From Bacillota bacterium (GTDB lineage: Bacteria > Bacillota > Clostridia > Oscillospirales > Acutalibacteraceae): a stretch of 17,757 bases of DNA. A model generated the notes under the pieces. That model ran no database searches, was not told the origin of the DNA, and saw only the letters and a program-made list of their open reading frames with translations. Both the position numbers and the translations under genes were made by a program. How positions within the stretch are numbered: the stretch's first letter is position 1; each line of letters opens with the position of its first letter. Location of the stretch: the NCBI GenBank assembly GCA_023420245.1, contig JAEZWL010000033.1, positions 1 through 17,757 on the forward strand, written 5' to 3'. This document shows positions 1 through 7,593 of the stretch, one piece after another.

Positions 1-2
1 CG

Positions 3-1589
3 GATCGGGGAGATAAGGGTAAGGATGCCGTGGAGATTATGCCCTCTGATATGAGTGTTAACGAAATTCAAAGGATTGCGGAGGACTTCGCAACAGCTGC
101 CGAACGCTGGGTAAAGGCAGGCATGGACACCATCGTCTATCACGGCGCGCACGGTCAGATCTCCGCTGCCTTTTTCTCCAAAGCCTTTAACGACCGCGAC
201 GACGAGTTCGGTACACAGACGCTGGAAAACAGAGCGCGCTTTACGGATATGGTTCTGGACGCAATTCGCGCAAAGGTTGGGAACAGACTGAATATTGAAT
301 ATCGTATCAGTTTGGAGGATATGGTTCCGAATTCCCCAACATTCGACGAGCTGGTGTGGTTCGTCCGGCACATTCAGGACAGGATCGACGTGATCCATGT
401 GTCAAAGGGCTTGCATAACGTCCATCGTCTGGCTCCTTATATGTTTCAGCCTCTGTATTTTGAACACGGCATTAATCTCGATAATGCCGCGAGGCTCAAA
501 GCTCAGGTCGATATCCCGGTTTGTGCGGTCGGCTCCGTTACCATTGACCAAGCGGAGGAGGCTATCGCCTCCGGTAAGCTTGATTTCGTGGCTATGGCAC
601 GCGGACTCTACGCCGACCCCGATTTGCCCCGTAAGGCGATGATGGGTCAGGCAGACCGCATCCGCCCCTGTGTGAGATGCAACCAGTGTATCAACAACAC
701 GCACACCTACCTTCTGCCCACATGCTGCTCCGTCAATGCCGAAAACGCACGGGAGGTCATCTTTTCTCAGATACCCGCTCCTGCGGGCAGGCGAAGGGTT
801 GCAGTGGTTGGCGGCGGTCCCGGCGGGATGGAGGCGGCCCGGGTGGCGGCGAAACGCGGTCATGAGGTCACTTTGTACGAAAGAACCGACCATCTTGGCG
901 GCGCGTTCGAAATCGCTTCCATGGCTGCGTTTAAGAGCGATAACCGTCGCTATATCGACTGGTCCTCCCGAGATATTCTATCCACTCCCGGCATACGGGT
1001 TCTGCTGAATACTGAGGCCACGGCTGAAATTTTGAAAGCCGGCGGCTATGATGTGGTCATTGTGGCCAACGGCAGCAATCCGATCTATCCGCTCACCCTG
1101 CGGGGAAAAAAGAATGTATGCTGGGTCGGTGATGTGGAGCTTGGGCACGTTTCCCTGGGCGACAGGGTGGTCATTGCGGGAGCTGGTTTGTCCGGCTGTG
1201 AAACAGCCTGGCTGCTTGCAGAGGAAGGCAAGAAGGTCTCGATCATTGACATGCAGCCTCGCAATCTAATCGGCGCCGGCGGCAGCACGATGAATATGTC
1301 GGCATTGATGGAAAAATTGGATGAGCTTCATGTGGAGCTTCTTTGCGAGACGAAGCTGGAGGATGTGCAGGACGACGGCATTGTGGTCAGCACAAAAGAC
1401 GGTTCCAGAAAGCTTTTGTGTGACAATGTGGTTCTCGCGCTCGGGCTGGCTCCTGACACAGCGCTCGGCGAGCAGCTCTACCGTGAGCTTGATTGTCAGG
1501 TTGTCTGCGTCGGAGACTGTATGACGCATATGGGCACGCTGAGAAACGCGGTCAGCACCGGGCACATGGCCGGATACAACATTTTCTAA
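3..1589 (+). CDS. FAD/FMN/4Fe-4S NADH:flavin oxidoreductase (2-enoate / 2,4-dienoyl-CoA reductase type), 5' truncated
   Basis: The frame is open to the window edge, so the gene starts upstream; the GTG at 30 is only an internal codon. About 530 residues are visible of a family of about 640-670. Numbering from that GTG, residues 1-205 are the end of the FMN TIM barrel (HGAHG near 38-42, then the NDR-DEFG and ENRARF signature). C214, C217, C220 and C232 form the 4Fe-4S cluster motif. VAVVGGGPGG (257-266) is the FAD site, GAGLSG (384-389) the NAD(P) site, and VCVGDC near the end closes the FAD domain. Characterised relatives pass electrons from NAD(P)H through FAD and Fe-S to FMN and reduce an activated C=C bond. 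The Tyr usual in the HG-Y-L motif is Gln here (Q43), so the substrate or direction may differ. Likely cytoplasmic. A strong terminator follows. The family call is firm; the substrate is unknown. Confidence 0.9.
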   Translation, partial: DRGDKGKDAVEIMPSDMSVNEIQRIAEDFATAAERWVKAGMDTIVYHGAHGQISAAFFSKAFNDRDDEFGTQTLENRARFTDMVLDAIRAKVGNRLNIEYRISLEDMVPNSPTFDELVWFVRHIQDRIDVIHVSKGLHNVHRLAPYMFQPLYFEHGINLDNAARLKAQVDIPVCAVGSVTIDQAEEAIASGKLDFVAMARGLYADPDLPRKAMMGQADRIRPCVRCNQCINNTHTYLLPTCCSVNAENAREVIFSQIPAPAGRRRVAVVGGGPGGMEAARVAAKRGHEVTLYERTDHLGGAFEIASMAAFKSDNRRYIDWSSRDILSTPGIRVLLNTEATAEILKAGGYDVVIVANGSNPIYPLTLRGKKNVCWVGDVELGHVSLGDRVVIAGAGLSGCETAWLLAEEGKKVSIIDMQPRNLIGAGGSTMNMSALMEKLDELHVELLCETKLEDVQDDGIVVSTKDGSRKLLCDNVVLALGLAPDTALGEQLYRELDCQVVCVGDCMTHMGTLRNAVSTGHMAGYNIF

Positions 1590-1630
1590 TAGAACCTAAA
1601 TAGAACTGACAAAACAACGTACGGTAAAAA

Positions 1631-1675
1631 AGCTCGAGGCAACCCACACTTTGTGTGGTTACCTCGAGCTTTTTG
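1631..1675 (+). terminator. Bidirectional rho-independent terminator
   Basis: The outer stem AGCTCGAGG (1631-1639) pairs with CCTCGAGCT (1662-1670). The inner stems AACC/GGTT and ACAC/GTGT are separated by small bulges, with a TTT loop at 1650-1652. A T run follows at 1670-1674 and an A run precedes at 1625-1631, so it can work on both strands. It ends the flavoprotein gene and could also stop transcription arriving from the minus-strand gene at 1794. Confidence 0.9.
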
Positions 1676-1742
1676 CATAAAGATAGCTTACGTCCAACCG
1701 TTTGACGCAGGAAAGAATTACGAAGAAATATAGTCAATTGCT

Positions 1743-1784
1743 ATACAAACCCCATGTGAAGCTTATGCCCGAACACAGGAAGCA
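1743..1784 (-). repeat. Divergent copy of a 42-nt terminator-like repeat (copy 1)
   Basis: Read on the minus strand, this stretch aligns without gaps to 3186-3227 at about 32 of 42 positions. The stem here is weakened (CC-a-TGTG against CACAGG) and the 15-nt loop is kept. It lies 10 nt past the stop of the minus-strand gene at 1794 and is followed on that strand by GGGGTTTGT, so it may be a degenerate terminator. Confidence 0.5.
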
Positions 1785-1793
1785 GTTATCTTT

Positions 1794-2141
1794 TTAATCA
1801 AAGAACTTTCCTTTATAAAAATTTTCATGATCCAGCTTCTTTGCCGTCAGCTTAAACATCACACAGCCGTCTGGGCAGACGATGTCTTTGGTATATTTGC
1901 CGTTTCCTCCGATATTCTCTAAATCTCCACCGCTTCTGACCGCCTCCATAATCGGAAACATCATCAGCATTGTTTTAGAGCAAATGCCCTGTCCGTTTGC
2001 ATTTACAGGGCAGCCATAGGTACAGGTATATTTATCTCCGATTTCTTCACCGTTTCTGCAATAGCGCTCTGTGTGGTCGCTGCGAAGAAACCCTGTTACC
2101 TCGATTTCCCATTCATATTCTTCATCATACCATTTTTTCAT
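1794..2141 (-). CDS. Small cysteine-rich protein, TIGR04076-like
   Basis: A 115-residue acidic, soluble protein with no signal peptide or membrane segment. Six cysteines lie at 28, 40, 44, 54, 89 and 93. The block GIC near 52-54, a PIMEAVRSGG segment (63-72) and CPDGCVMFKL (89-98) resemble the small family I know as TIGR04076, whose function is not established. The cysteine spacing suggests a metal or Fe-S site, but that is inference. The start is supported by GGAGG eight bases upstream of the ATG. A TATAAT-like -10 (minus strand, about 2198-2203) lies in the upstream gap without a convincing -35. It appears to be a single-gene unit, convergent with the flavoprotein gene to its left. Confidence 0.75.
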   Translation of the reverse strand: MKKWYDEEYEWEIEVTGFLRSDHTERYCRNGEEIGDKYTCTYGCPVNANGQGICSKTMLMMFPIMEAVRSGGDLENIGGNGKYTKDIVCPDGCVMFKLTAKKLDHENFYKGKFFD

Positions 2142-2471
2142 GATTAGCCTCCGATTTCTTGTTACTCTGCGGTATCATATAAAATAACTCAAAAAAATTA
2201 TAGTGCACAAATTAACACGCTGGAAGAAATAAAATTATGATGATACTCTACAAAATTCTTTTACATTCAGTCCTTGCTGCCCGGTTTTTTGTTAATAGAG
2301 CCATAAATTCCATGGATAAGAATCACTTGAAAAATGCCTCGAAATTAAAATAGAGTCGCTACCGGTATGCTGTTCGTTTCTCATGATTGTGCTTACCCGC
2401 CCTTAGGATTTTATTCAGGAAGTCCTAAGAGCAGAAGATGAGACCAGCACTTATTTTATAATGGACAAAGC
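2142..2471. other. Gene-free AT-rich gap
   Basis: No complete gene is visible. It holds the ribosome site and probable promoter of the gene ending at 1794, and a short inverted repeat CTTAGGA/TCCTAAG (2402-2408 and 2423-2429, 14-nt loop) without a T run. A short plus-strand frame (2407-2481) reads like the end of a protein but has a stop immediately upstream. The stretch looks like decayed or purely regulatory DNA. Confidence 0.5.
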
Positions 2472-2945
2472 TCAATCGTAGTATTTTCCTGTCATATTCA
2501 GTATCTGCACCTGAATGACGGCTGTTCCACGAACCATGTTTTCAGGCAAAGCTAGTTCTGAAAGGTGCGGAGTGTGTTTTTTAACAATTTCCATTAGAAC
2601 TTCCCTTTTTAGGTCAATATCATCTACTAAGGCAGCTGTGCCAGACAGAATTACGCTTTCGTATTTTGTATTGGTATCGCAAGCCTTGTTGTTTGGGTCA
2701 AGTAGTAAGCCTTGCATTTCATAGACAGTCATGCTTACAGAAGGGTTTGCCTTAATATTATCTATCTTTTTGCCTTTGGGCAGACCGTGCATATAAATAA
2801 AACCCTGGTGGCAGATATAGTGCATTGGGGTGACATAGGGGGTTCCATCCTCGTTTAATGTTGCAAGACTGCAGGTAACGGTCCGATTGAGCAAATCCTC
2901 AATTTTGTCCTTAGTCAGCATATGCGTTTTCATTCTGTGCTGCAT
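2472..2945 (-). CDS. Pyridoxamine 5'-phosphate oxidase-like (Nim-type) split-barrel flavoprotein
   Basis: A 157-residue single-domain protein. The pattern is that of the PNPOx-like / NimA-related FMN-binding split barrel: an N-terminal helix, SLATLNEDGTPYVTPMHY (26-43), then IYMHGLPKGKKIDNIKANP (50-68), in which H53, G54 and K60 sit where family members contact FMN phosphate, and a later IILSGTAALVDD-like strand. Characterised relatives bind FMN, heme or F420 and reduce small molecules; Nim proteins confer nitroimidazole resistance, but that activity cannot be inferred here. Cytoplasmic. The start is fixed by AGGAGG nine bases before the ATG; an in-frame ATG four codons later lacks its own site. 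No operon partner is visible: the gaps on both sides exceed 300 bp. Confidence 0.87.
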   Translation of the reverse strand: MQHRMKTHMLTKDKIEDLLNRTVTCSLATLNEDGTPYVTPMHYICHQGFIYMHGLPKGKKIDNIKANPSVSMTVYEMQGLLLDPNNKACDTNTKYESVILSGTAALVDDIDLKREVLMEIVKKHTPHLSELALPENMVRGTAVIQVQILNMTGKYYD

Positions 2946-3078
2946 GATTTAAATCCTCCTGTTTTCCTTTTCTTTCGGGTGTTTTTCTGATCATTGGCTT
3001 GCGTTATCCGAAATATTTCTCACCTCGTGTGTTTGTGCTGAGAAAAAATAACGAAATTTTCATCATGGCAACGGTGAA

Positions 3079-3101
3079 TTGAACGCTTTTCTCACGTTCA
3101 A
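3079..3101. promoter_or_regulatory. Inverted repeat upstream of the PNPOx-like gene
   Basis: TTGAACG (3079-3085) and CGTTCAA (3095-3101) form a perfect 7-bp inverted repeat with a 9-nt spacer, about 135 bases before the gene on the minus strand. There is no T run, so it is not a terminator; it could be an operator or a leader hairpin. The rest of 2946-3185 is AT-rich with no gene and no convincing promoter. Confidence 0.35.
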
Positions 3102-3185
3102 GCTACTTATCACCTTTCTGGGAATCGTTGTTGTTTATCAATAATACATAACAATTATAGCATAAAAACTACAGCACGGGAACAA

Positions 3186-3227
3186 ATAAAAACTCCATGT
3201 GCAGGTTTATCCCTAACACATGGAGCA
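3186..3227 (-). terminator. Rho-independent terminator of the CPBP gene (repeat copy 2)
   Basis: CTCCATGTG (3193-3201) pairs perfectly over 9 bp with CACATGGAG (3217-3225) across a 15-nt loop. On the minus strand the stem is followed by TTTTTATTTG. It lies about 90 bases past the CPBP protease stop codon. It is related in sequence and loop length to the element at 1743-1784. Confidence 0.75.
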
Positions 3228-3318
3228 TAATTGGTGCACAGGGTTAACTCATTTCTCCTTTTATATTGGACAAGCGGATGGCAAAGCCTTCGTGCCTATG
3301 CGTAAAATAAATTTACAG

Positions 3319-3897
3319 TTAATAAGGCAATTTCTGAAATAAACTCTTTAAATAAACAAAGGCAAATGAATCGATCATTGCATGTATGATAATTGCACAT
3401 AACAAACCAAATGTAATATATACATACCCCAATAATACACCACATGAAAATGCAAATATTGCAAAAATGATTTTTCCTTTGCTAATTGGTGGCACAGCCC
3501 AGAATTGTGCATGGGCAAACATAAAAATTATGGACGTAATCCATAAGCCAACAAAGCTTTGAAGAGTTCCCCTGAAAAGCAGCTCTTCCCCTATACCAGC
3601 TATCATACCAGTAAATAGGAGAGAGGGGTAGGAGCTTTTTGTTAAGGGCTTTAAGTGACTTAGCGCTATAATTTCGCTTCTTTTTACACGCAGAATAAAA
3701 TAAAGTGCAAGGTCTATTCCCAGACCAATCAAAAATCCACTTATGACTTGCTTGCCTTTTGAACCCCCGCTTGTTAAGAAATTCAATATACTTTCATGTC
3801 TATAGAAAAAGGCTACGCTCAGAGAAATGATAATAAAGATGGATTCCACTATAATGGAATCCTTTAAAGTAAGTACATTTGATTTCTTATTTTTCAT
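3319..3897 (-). CDS. CPBP-family glutamic intramembrane protease (CAAX protease/bacteriocin-processing type)
   Basis: A 192-residue, very hydrophobic protein with several predicted membrane segments (about 13-31, 50-70, 93-110, 115-130, 143-163 and 164-182). The family's catalytic motifs are complete: EELLFRG with E104, E105 and R109; H129 in MFAHAQFW; and H172 and D176 in IHAMIDSF. Family members are membrane-embedded proteases; in Bacillota some process peptides or confer self-immunity to bacteriocins, and many have no known substrate. No bacteriocin gene is visible beside it. The ribosome site is modest (AAGGA, about 12 bases before the ATG). The gene stands alone with its own terminator at 3193-3225. 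Codon use is AT-rich, unlike the flavoprotein and gat genes, consistent with accessory DNA. Confidence 0.88.
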   Translation of the reverse strand: MKNKKSNVLTLKDSIIVESIFIIISLSVAFFYRHESILNFLTSGGSKGKQVISGFLIGLGIDLALYFILRVKRSEIIALSHLKPLTKSSYPSLLFTGMIAGIGEELLFRGTLQSFVGLWITSIIFMFAHAQFWAVPPISKGKIIFAIFAFSCGVLLGYVYITFGLLCAIIIHAMIDSFAFVYLKSLFQKLPY

Positions 3898-3966
3898 AAG
3901 TATGATTCTTCCTTCTCGATATGATCGGGGTCAAAATAGTTAATAGTTGAAACATTCCACAATAAA

Positions 3967-3981
3967 AAAGCTTTGGGCTTT
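3967..3981 (-). terminator. Possible weak terminator
   Basis: A 5-bp stem AAAGC/GCTTT with a 5-nt loop is followed on the minus strand by a TTTTTTATT run. It sits between the NERD remnant and the CPBP gene. The stem is short, so the call is tentative. Confidence 0.3.
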
Positions 3982-4159
3982 AAAAATCAATGTGAAATAA
4001 AAAGCACATTACTGAATTGAGTTTGAATAAACCTGCTTCACTTAATACAATTGAATAAGTAAAAAAAGTCGAAGCAAGTTTGCGAGCGAGATTACAATTA
4101 TTATATTCTCATCAATCAATGATTTCAATGAATTATGCAAGATTTTTGGGAATGAATTC

Positions 4160-4414
4160 CATAATATATGCAAACCACGCAAAGGCTCTATCTTGTCGGT
4201 ATGAATGACTGCCTGCTGGTAAGTGTGACCCCACGGATTGAGAAAAATCGCCGGAATTATTGATGGGAATGTCTCCGTACAGGTTTTTGCATTCAATTAC
4301 AAAATTACGTCCTTTGGTAATTACAAGAAAGTCAATTTGTGCTGTTATGATATACAAGCTGAACAGAATAGCAGCACTCCCTGGTGGATCCTCACTTGAA
4401 CAAAAATGGGACAA
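4160..4414 (-). pseudogene. Decayed NERD (nuclease-related) domain remnant
   Basis: On the minus strand, 4244-4342 encodes AQIDFLVITKGRNFVIECKN followed by LYGDIPINNSGDF. This matches the core of the NERD domain, in which QID-hhVIT and FVIE-KN are the conserved nuclease-like strands. The open frame is only 93 codons from a TTG. It lacks the N-terminal helix and GE-motif region and most of the domain's second half. From about 4240 a neighbouring minus frame reads FLNPWGHTYQQAVIHTDKI, which resembles the NP-Q-H segment that follows in some members, suggesting a frameshift. No ribosome site is evident. I read it as a broken fragment; the whole gap 3898-4568 holds no intact gene. Confidence 0.6.
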
Positions 4415-4568
4415 TTCTCATATCTTGTACTATCATCCGATCTTTGAATTGATTATTTGATTAAAGCAGAGCTTCGGCAATTAAAAGAAAAAACAGGGTA
4501 AATTTGTGTACTATACAATAATGTGACTCATATATTTATAATTTATGAATCGACAAGGAGGCTTTCAT

Positions 4569-6029
4569 TTGGATAATCAATTCTGTAACCTTACCGGCCA
4601 TATTGTCATACCGAAAGATTATTTATATAACGAAGCGAGGCAAGATTACAACCGCGCCATTCAGCAGTATCCTCAGATAATTGACTACTGCAAGAATAAA
4701 TGGGATGTTGTTAATGCCGTGTTATGGTCAAAAAAGTTCCATGTGCCACTAAGAATTCGCAATGGCGGTCACAATTATGAGGGCTACTCGAACGGCAACT
4801 GCACCCTGATCATTGACGTAAGTGAAATGACGCGTCTTGATATTGAAAAAAGCGGAAACCTGTTGTATGTTCAAGGCGGAGTAACGAATAGCTTAGTATA
4901 TGAATTTCTGTCCTCAAAAGGATATCCTTTCCCCGGTGGCACCTGTCCGACTGTCGGGGTAGGCGGATACGCTATGGGAGGCGGTTGGGGACTTTCATGC
5001 CGGTACTTGGGGCTTGGGTGTGACAGTCTTGAGGAAATTGAGCTTGTAAACTACGAGGGTGACATTATTATAGCAAGCCGAAACTGCAATGAAGACCTTT
5101 TTTGGGCATGCCGCGGTGCGGGAGGCGGAAATTTTGGGGTCGTCGTATCTATGAAATTTAGGCTTCCACCGAAGGTAGACAAAGTTACACTAATCGAAAT
5201 CGACTACCTCCATGTAACCTCTAAAGAACAGGAAACATTTCTTAAAACCTGGCAGAGATGGTTGATCGGCGCAGATCCCAGAATCACATTGCTTTCAAGA
5301 ATCTACAACTCCGTCAATGATGGCCTAGCGATGCTTGTAAGGGGTATCTTTTACGGCGAACCGAACGAGGCGGAGCAAATTGTAAAACCATTCCTTGAAC
5401 TTACCGGGGCGGAGTATAGTCTTGACTATATAACGTTTCTTGAAGCAGTTACAATAATCGGGAGTAATTATCCACCATTTGAAAAATTTCAGTCTGCCAG
5501 TCGTTTTGTCCTGAAAAATTTCAACCAGTGTGAAATTTCAGAGCTTGTCAGATTGATTCGTAAACGCCCAGCGGGTTCTGTCTTTGCTGGCTTATCGATG
5601 TATGCTCTTGGTGGCAGAGTTCGTGAAGTAGGAACGGATGAGACGGCATTCTTTTATCGGAACGCGAACTTTATCATCTGGCTGGAAACTACTTGGGAGA
5701 AAAACAGGTACGCAGAGGAAAACACGAACTGGATCAATGACCGATTTCCAATCCTTGCAGCCACAACCACAGGCTCCTATGTTAATTTCCCCTATAATGA
5801 TTTGCCCTATTACTTAGAAGAGTATTATGGCTCACATGTAAGCAGACTTAAAAGGATTAAAGAGAAGTACGACCCGTTTCATATTTTTACATTCCCTCAG
5901 GGTATCCGGGGAGAGTTTCAGTCACCGAGACCAACTATTGCTGAAAACAATAAGGTTGAGACGTCAGTACAACGAACAGACGATGCCGCTTATCGTAGAT
6001 TTAGGTATGTCACAAACCATACCGATTAG
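4569..6029 (+). CDS. BBE-like FAD-binding oxidoreductase with predicted bicovalent FAD
   Basis: The chosen start is TTG at 4569: AAGGAGG (4555-4561) sits 7 bases before it and lies inside a longer frame that opens with ATG at 4545, so that ATG cannot use it. The protein has 486 residues. The N-terminal half is the PCMH-type FAD domain with RNGGHNYEG (H68, the usual 8-alpha-histidyl FAD anchor) and GGTCPTVGVGGYAMGGGWG (C126, the usual 6-S-cysteinyl anchor). The C-terminus carries the BBE motif YYGSHVSRLKRIKEKYDP. Relatives (Bacillus YgaK/YvdP type, berberine-bridge-like) oxidise sugars, alcohols or secondary metabolites using O2. No signal peptide is seen, so it is probably cytoplasmic. The tail of about 35 residues after FPQGIRGEF is longer than usual. 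No adjacent pathway gene indicates a substrate. It is convergent with the peptidase gene. Confidence 0.88.
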   Translation: MDNQFCNLTGHIVIPKDYLYNEARQDYNRAIQQYPQIIDYCKNKWDVVNAVLWSKKFHVPLRIRNGGHNYEGYSNGNCTLIIDVSEMTRLDIEKSGNLLYVQGGVTNSLVYEFLSSKGYPFPGGTCPTVGVGGYAMGGGWGLSCRYLGLGCDSLEEIELVNYEGDIIIASRNCNEDLFWACRGAGGGNFGVVVSMKFRLPPKVDKVTLIEIDYLHVTSKEQETFLKTWQRWLIGADPRITLLSRIYNSVNDGLAMLVRGIFYGEPNEAEQIVKPFLELTGAEYSLDYITFLEAVTIIGSNYPPFEKFQSASRFVLKNFNQCEISELVRLIRKRPAGSVFAGLSMYALGGRVREVGTDETAFFYRNANFIIWLETTWEKNRYAEENTNWINDRFPILAATTTGSYVNFPYNDLPYYLEEYYGSHVSRLKRIKEKYDPFHIFTFPQGIRGEFQSPRPTIAENNKVETSVQRTDDAAYRRFRYVTNHTD

Positions 6030-6136
6030 ATCGTTTGTTATAAGTATATCGGATAATAAATTCCACTTAATAAACTTTTTTAGCCTCAAAGTCAGTGCTT
6101 TTGCGGGCTTCCGGGTTTGTTCAGCAGAGCATTTCA

Positions 6137-7510
6137 TTACTCACTGTCCATCAAGTTGGTTACAGTCGTAAAGATACTTTCAAGCTGTATGCTGACTAAA
6201 TTGCGTATGGGAATCACCTTGTAATCCACATCATTTTCCAGAGCTTGGCCGTTTGCCTCAAGCATTGCATTTCCTGCCGTCAGAGCTGCTTCTAAAGCTG
6301 CCTTTTTTTCGTCAGAGCATGGTTTTTTCAATTCGTCACGCAGCATACGCACGAATCCTCCCAAATAAATGAGGCTGCAAAAACGACTTCCGTACAAATT
6401 ATCGAAAACATCACAGGTTTTTGCCGGAACATTCACTTCTTCATTGGTCAACGCCCAGCTTTTTTTTGCCGCATAATCAATCTCAACCGCTGCAACAAAA
6501 TCCTGCATCATTAATTTAAACGGATTGTCATCGGGAATATAGCCGCCTACCTGATTTAATCCATCCTTTAAAACCGCACAGGTGGTTTCGAAGATTTCGC
6601 ATCCCTGCACAATGGCATCCCGGCGGATAATTTCAGTCAGTGAGGTATCATTCACACGCGGGTCAAAGAAATACGGAAGCTCAGAGACAACGGTAAAAGT
6701 ATTCCCGATGGTGTTCGCATATCCATCGCTGGAAGTTCCAGAATTAATGAGCTTTTCCGGCTGTGAACAAACATATTGTTCATAATAGTCATACATATCC
6801 TGTATGTCAAACATCCGGTAAACAGCGGGGATATATTGCTCGCAGCAAGGCATTTCCGGTTCCCCCAGCAACAGGGGAACGCCGTATTTTCCGGCGATTT
6901 CCGGTAGCTTGCTATATACTTCGGGCTTGTTTTTAGAAACATACCAAAACGCACCTCCGAACCCTGCATTGTGCAGGGAAAACATACATTTCGGTTTAAT
7001 TTCATCAATTAAACGCATCAGTGCCTGCGTCTCTGGAATGGGACTGTGAAAATGCAGGTTCTTATAATCAATAGGGAACGTCCACTCCACTTGCCTGTTC
7101 ATAATTGGACGGTAGTAATCCCGCGCATAGTTTAATAATGTAAACGGTCCTTTGAACCAGCCTTCATTAAGACGGGTACCATCCGGGTCAGCACATTTAA
7201 TAATATACCATGTGCAGCCGAGCGTATCGAGCAATTCCTTATTCTGTGCCAAAAGGGATGAAAAATAGTGTAGGGTCGTAGCCCCGATTGGCTCGTTTGG
7301 ATGAGGACACGCAAATGCCAGCGCATTTACCGGTCCATCCCCGATTTTTAGGCAATAAATCGGGCTACCATTCGTGGAAGCACCCAAATTGATTAAGGTT
7401 ACAGCATCCGGGTAATCCTTCGCAAGCTTTTTTGTACTTTCATCCAGTTCATCCACTGTTAAAAAAACTTTGTAGTCTGGAACGGCATCAATTAATTCCT
7501 GAAATAACAT
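6137..7510 (-). CDS. M14-family zinc carboxypeptidase-like peptidase, cytoplasmic
   Basis: A 457-residue protein. The M14 zinc ligands are visible as H70 and E73 in CPHPNEPIG and H180 in SLHNAGFGG; E277 in VSELPYFF is the expected general-base glutamate. NLGASTNGSPIY (41-52) is the usual strand before the HxxE motif, and DPDGTRLNEGW (108-118) is typical of the fold. The family hydrolyses C-terminal peptide, acyl-amino-acid or gamma-glutamyl bonds. There is no signal peptide, so it acts in the cytoplasm. It is the last gene of the peptide-transport operon, 83 bp after the binding-protein gene, with its own ribosome site (AAAGAGGTG, about 7 bases before the ATG). This suggests it processes the imported solute. 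The exact specificity is unknown. No convincing terminator was found after it in 6030-6136. Confidence 0.88.
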   Translation of the reverse strand: MLFQELIDAVPDYKVFLTVDELDESTKKLAKDYPDAVTLINLGASTNGSPIYCLKIGDGPVNALAFACPHPNEPIGATTLHYFSSLLAQNKELLDTLGCTWYIIKCADPDGTRLNEGWFKGPFTLLNYARDYYRPIMNRQVEWTFPIDYKNLHFHSPIPETQALMRLIDEIKPKCMFSLHNAGFGGAFWYVSKNKPEVYSKLPEIAGKYGVPLLLGEPEMPCCEQYIPAVYRMFDIQDMYDYYEQYVCSQPEKLINSGTSSDGYANTIGNTFTVVSELPYFFDPRVNDTSLTEIIRRDAIVQGCEIFETTCAVLKDGLNQVGGYIPDDNPFKLMMQDFVAAVEIDYAAKKSWALTNEEVNVPAKTCDVFDNLYGSRFCSLIYLGGFVRMLRDELKKPCSDEKKAALEAALTAGNAMLEANGQALENDVDYKVIPIRNLVSIQLESIFTTVTNLMDSE

Positions 7511-7546
7511 AAAAATTCACCTCTTTCAAAATTGATCCAACAACGA

Positions 7547-7580
7547 TAAGCGAAGAAAGAATACTTCCTTTCTCCGCTTA
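7547..7580 (-). promoter_or_regulatory. Intra-operon stem-loop after the binding-protein gene
   Basis: TAAGCG-a-AGAAAG (7547-7559) pairs with CTTTCT-c-CGCTTA (7568-7580): 12 bp with one internal mismatch and an 8-nt loop. It starts 13 nt after the binding-protein stop. On the minus strand no T run follows, so it is more likely an mRNA-stabilising or partial-attenuation hairpin than a full terminator. Confidence 0.55.
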
Positions 7581-7593
7581 ATGTCTGGTAATT

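Noticed and set aside
2407..2481. Short plus-strand frame DFIQEVLRAEDETSTYFIMD... ending in TAG, resembling a protein C-terminus
   Set aside because: A stop codon sits directly upstream, no continuation was found in other frames, and it overlaps the end of the PNPOx-like gene. Too short to call a pseudogene.
3244..3312. Minus-strand 22-codon frame containing RHEGFAIRLSNIKGEMS before the CPBP terminator
   Set aside because: It reads like a protein tail but is preceded by a stop and has no start or homologous extension that I can see. Possibly chance.
6030..6136. Possible terminator between the convergent BBE oxidase and peptidase genes
   Set aside because: Only weak complementarity (TGCT/AGCA near 6094-6130) and no stem next to a T run; nothing convincing.
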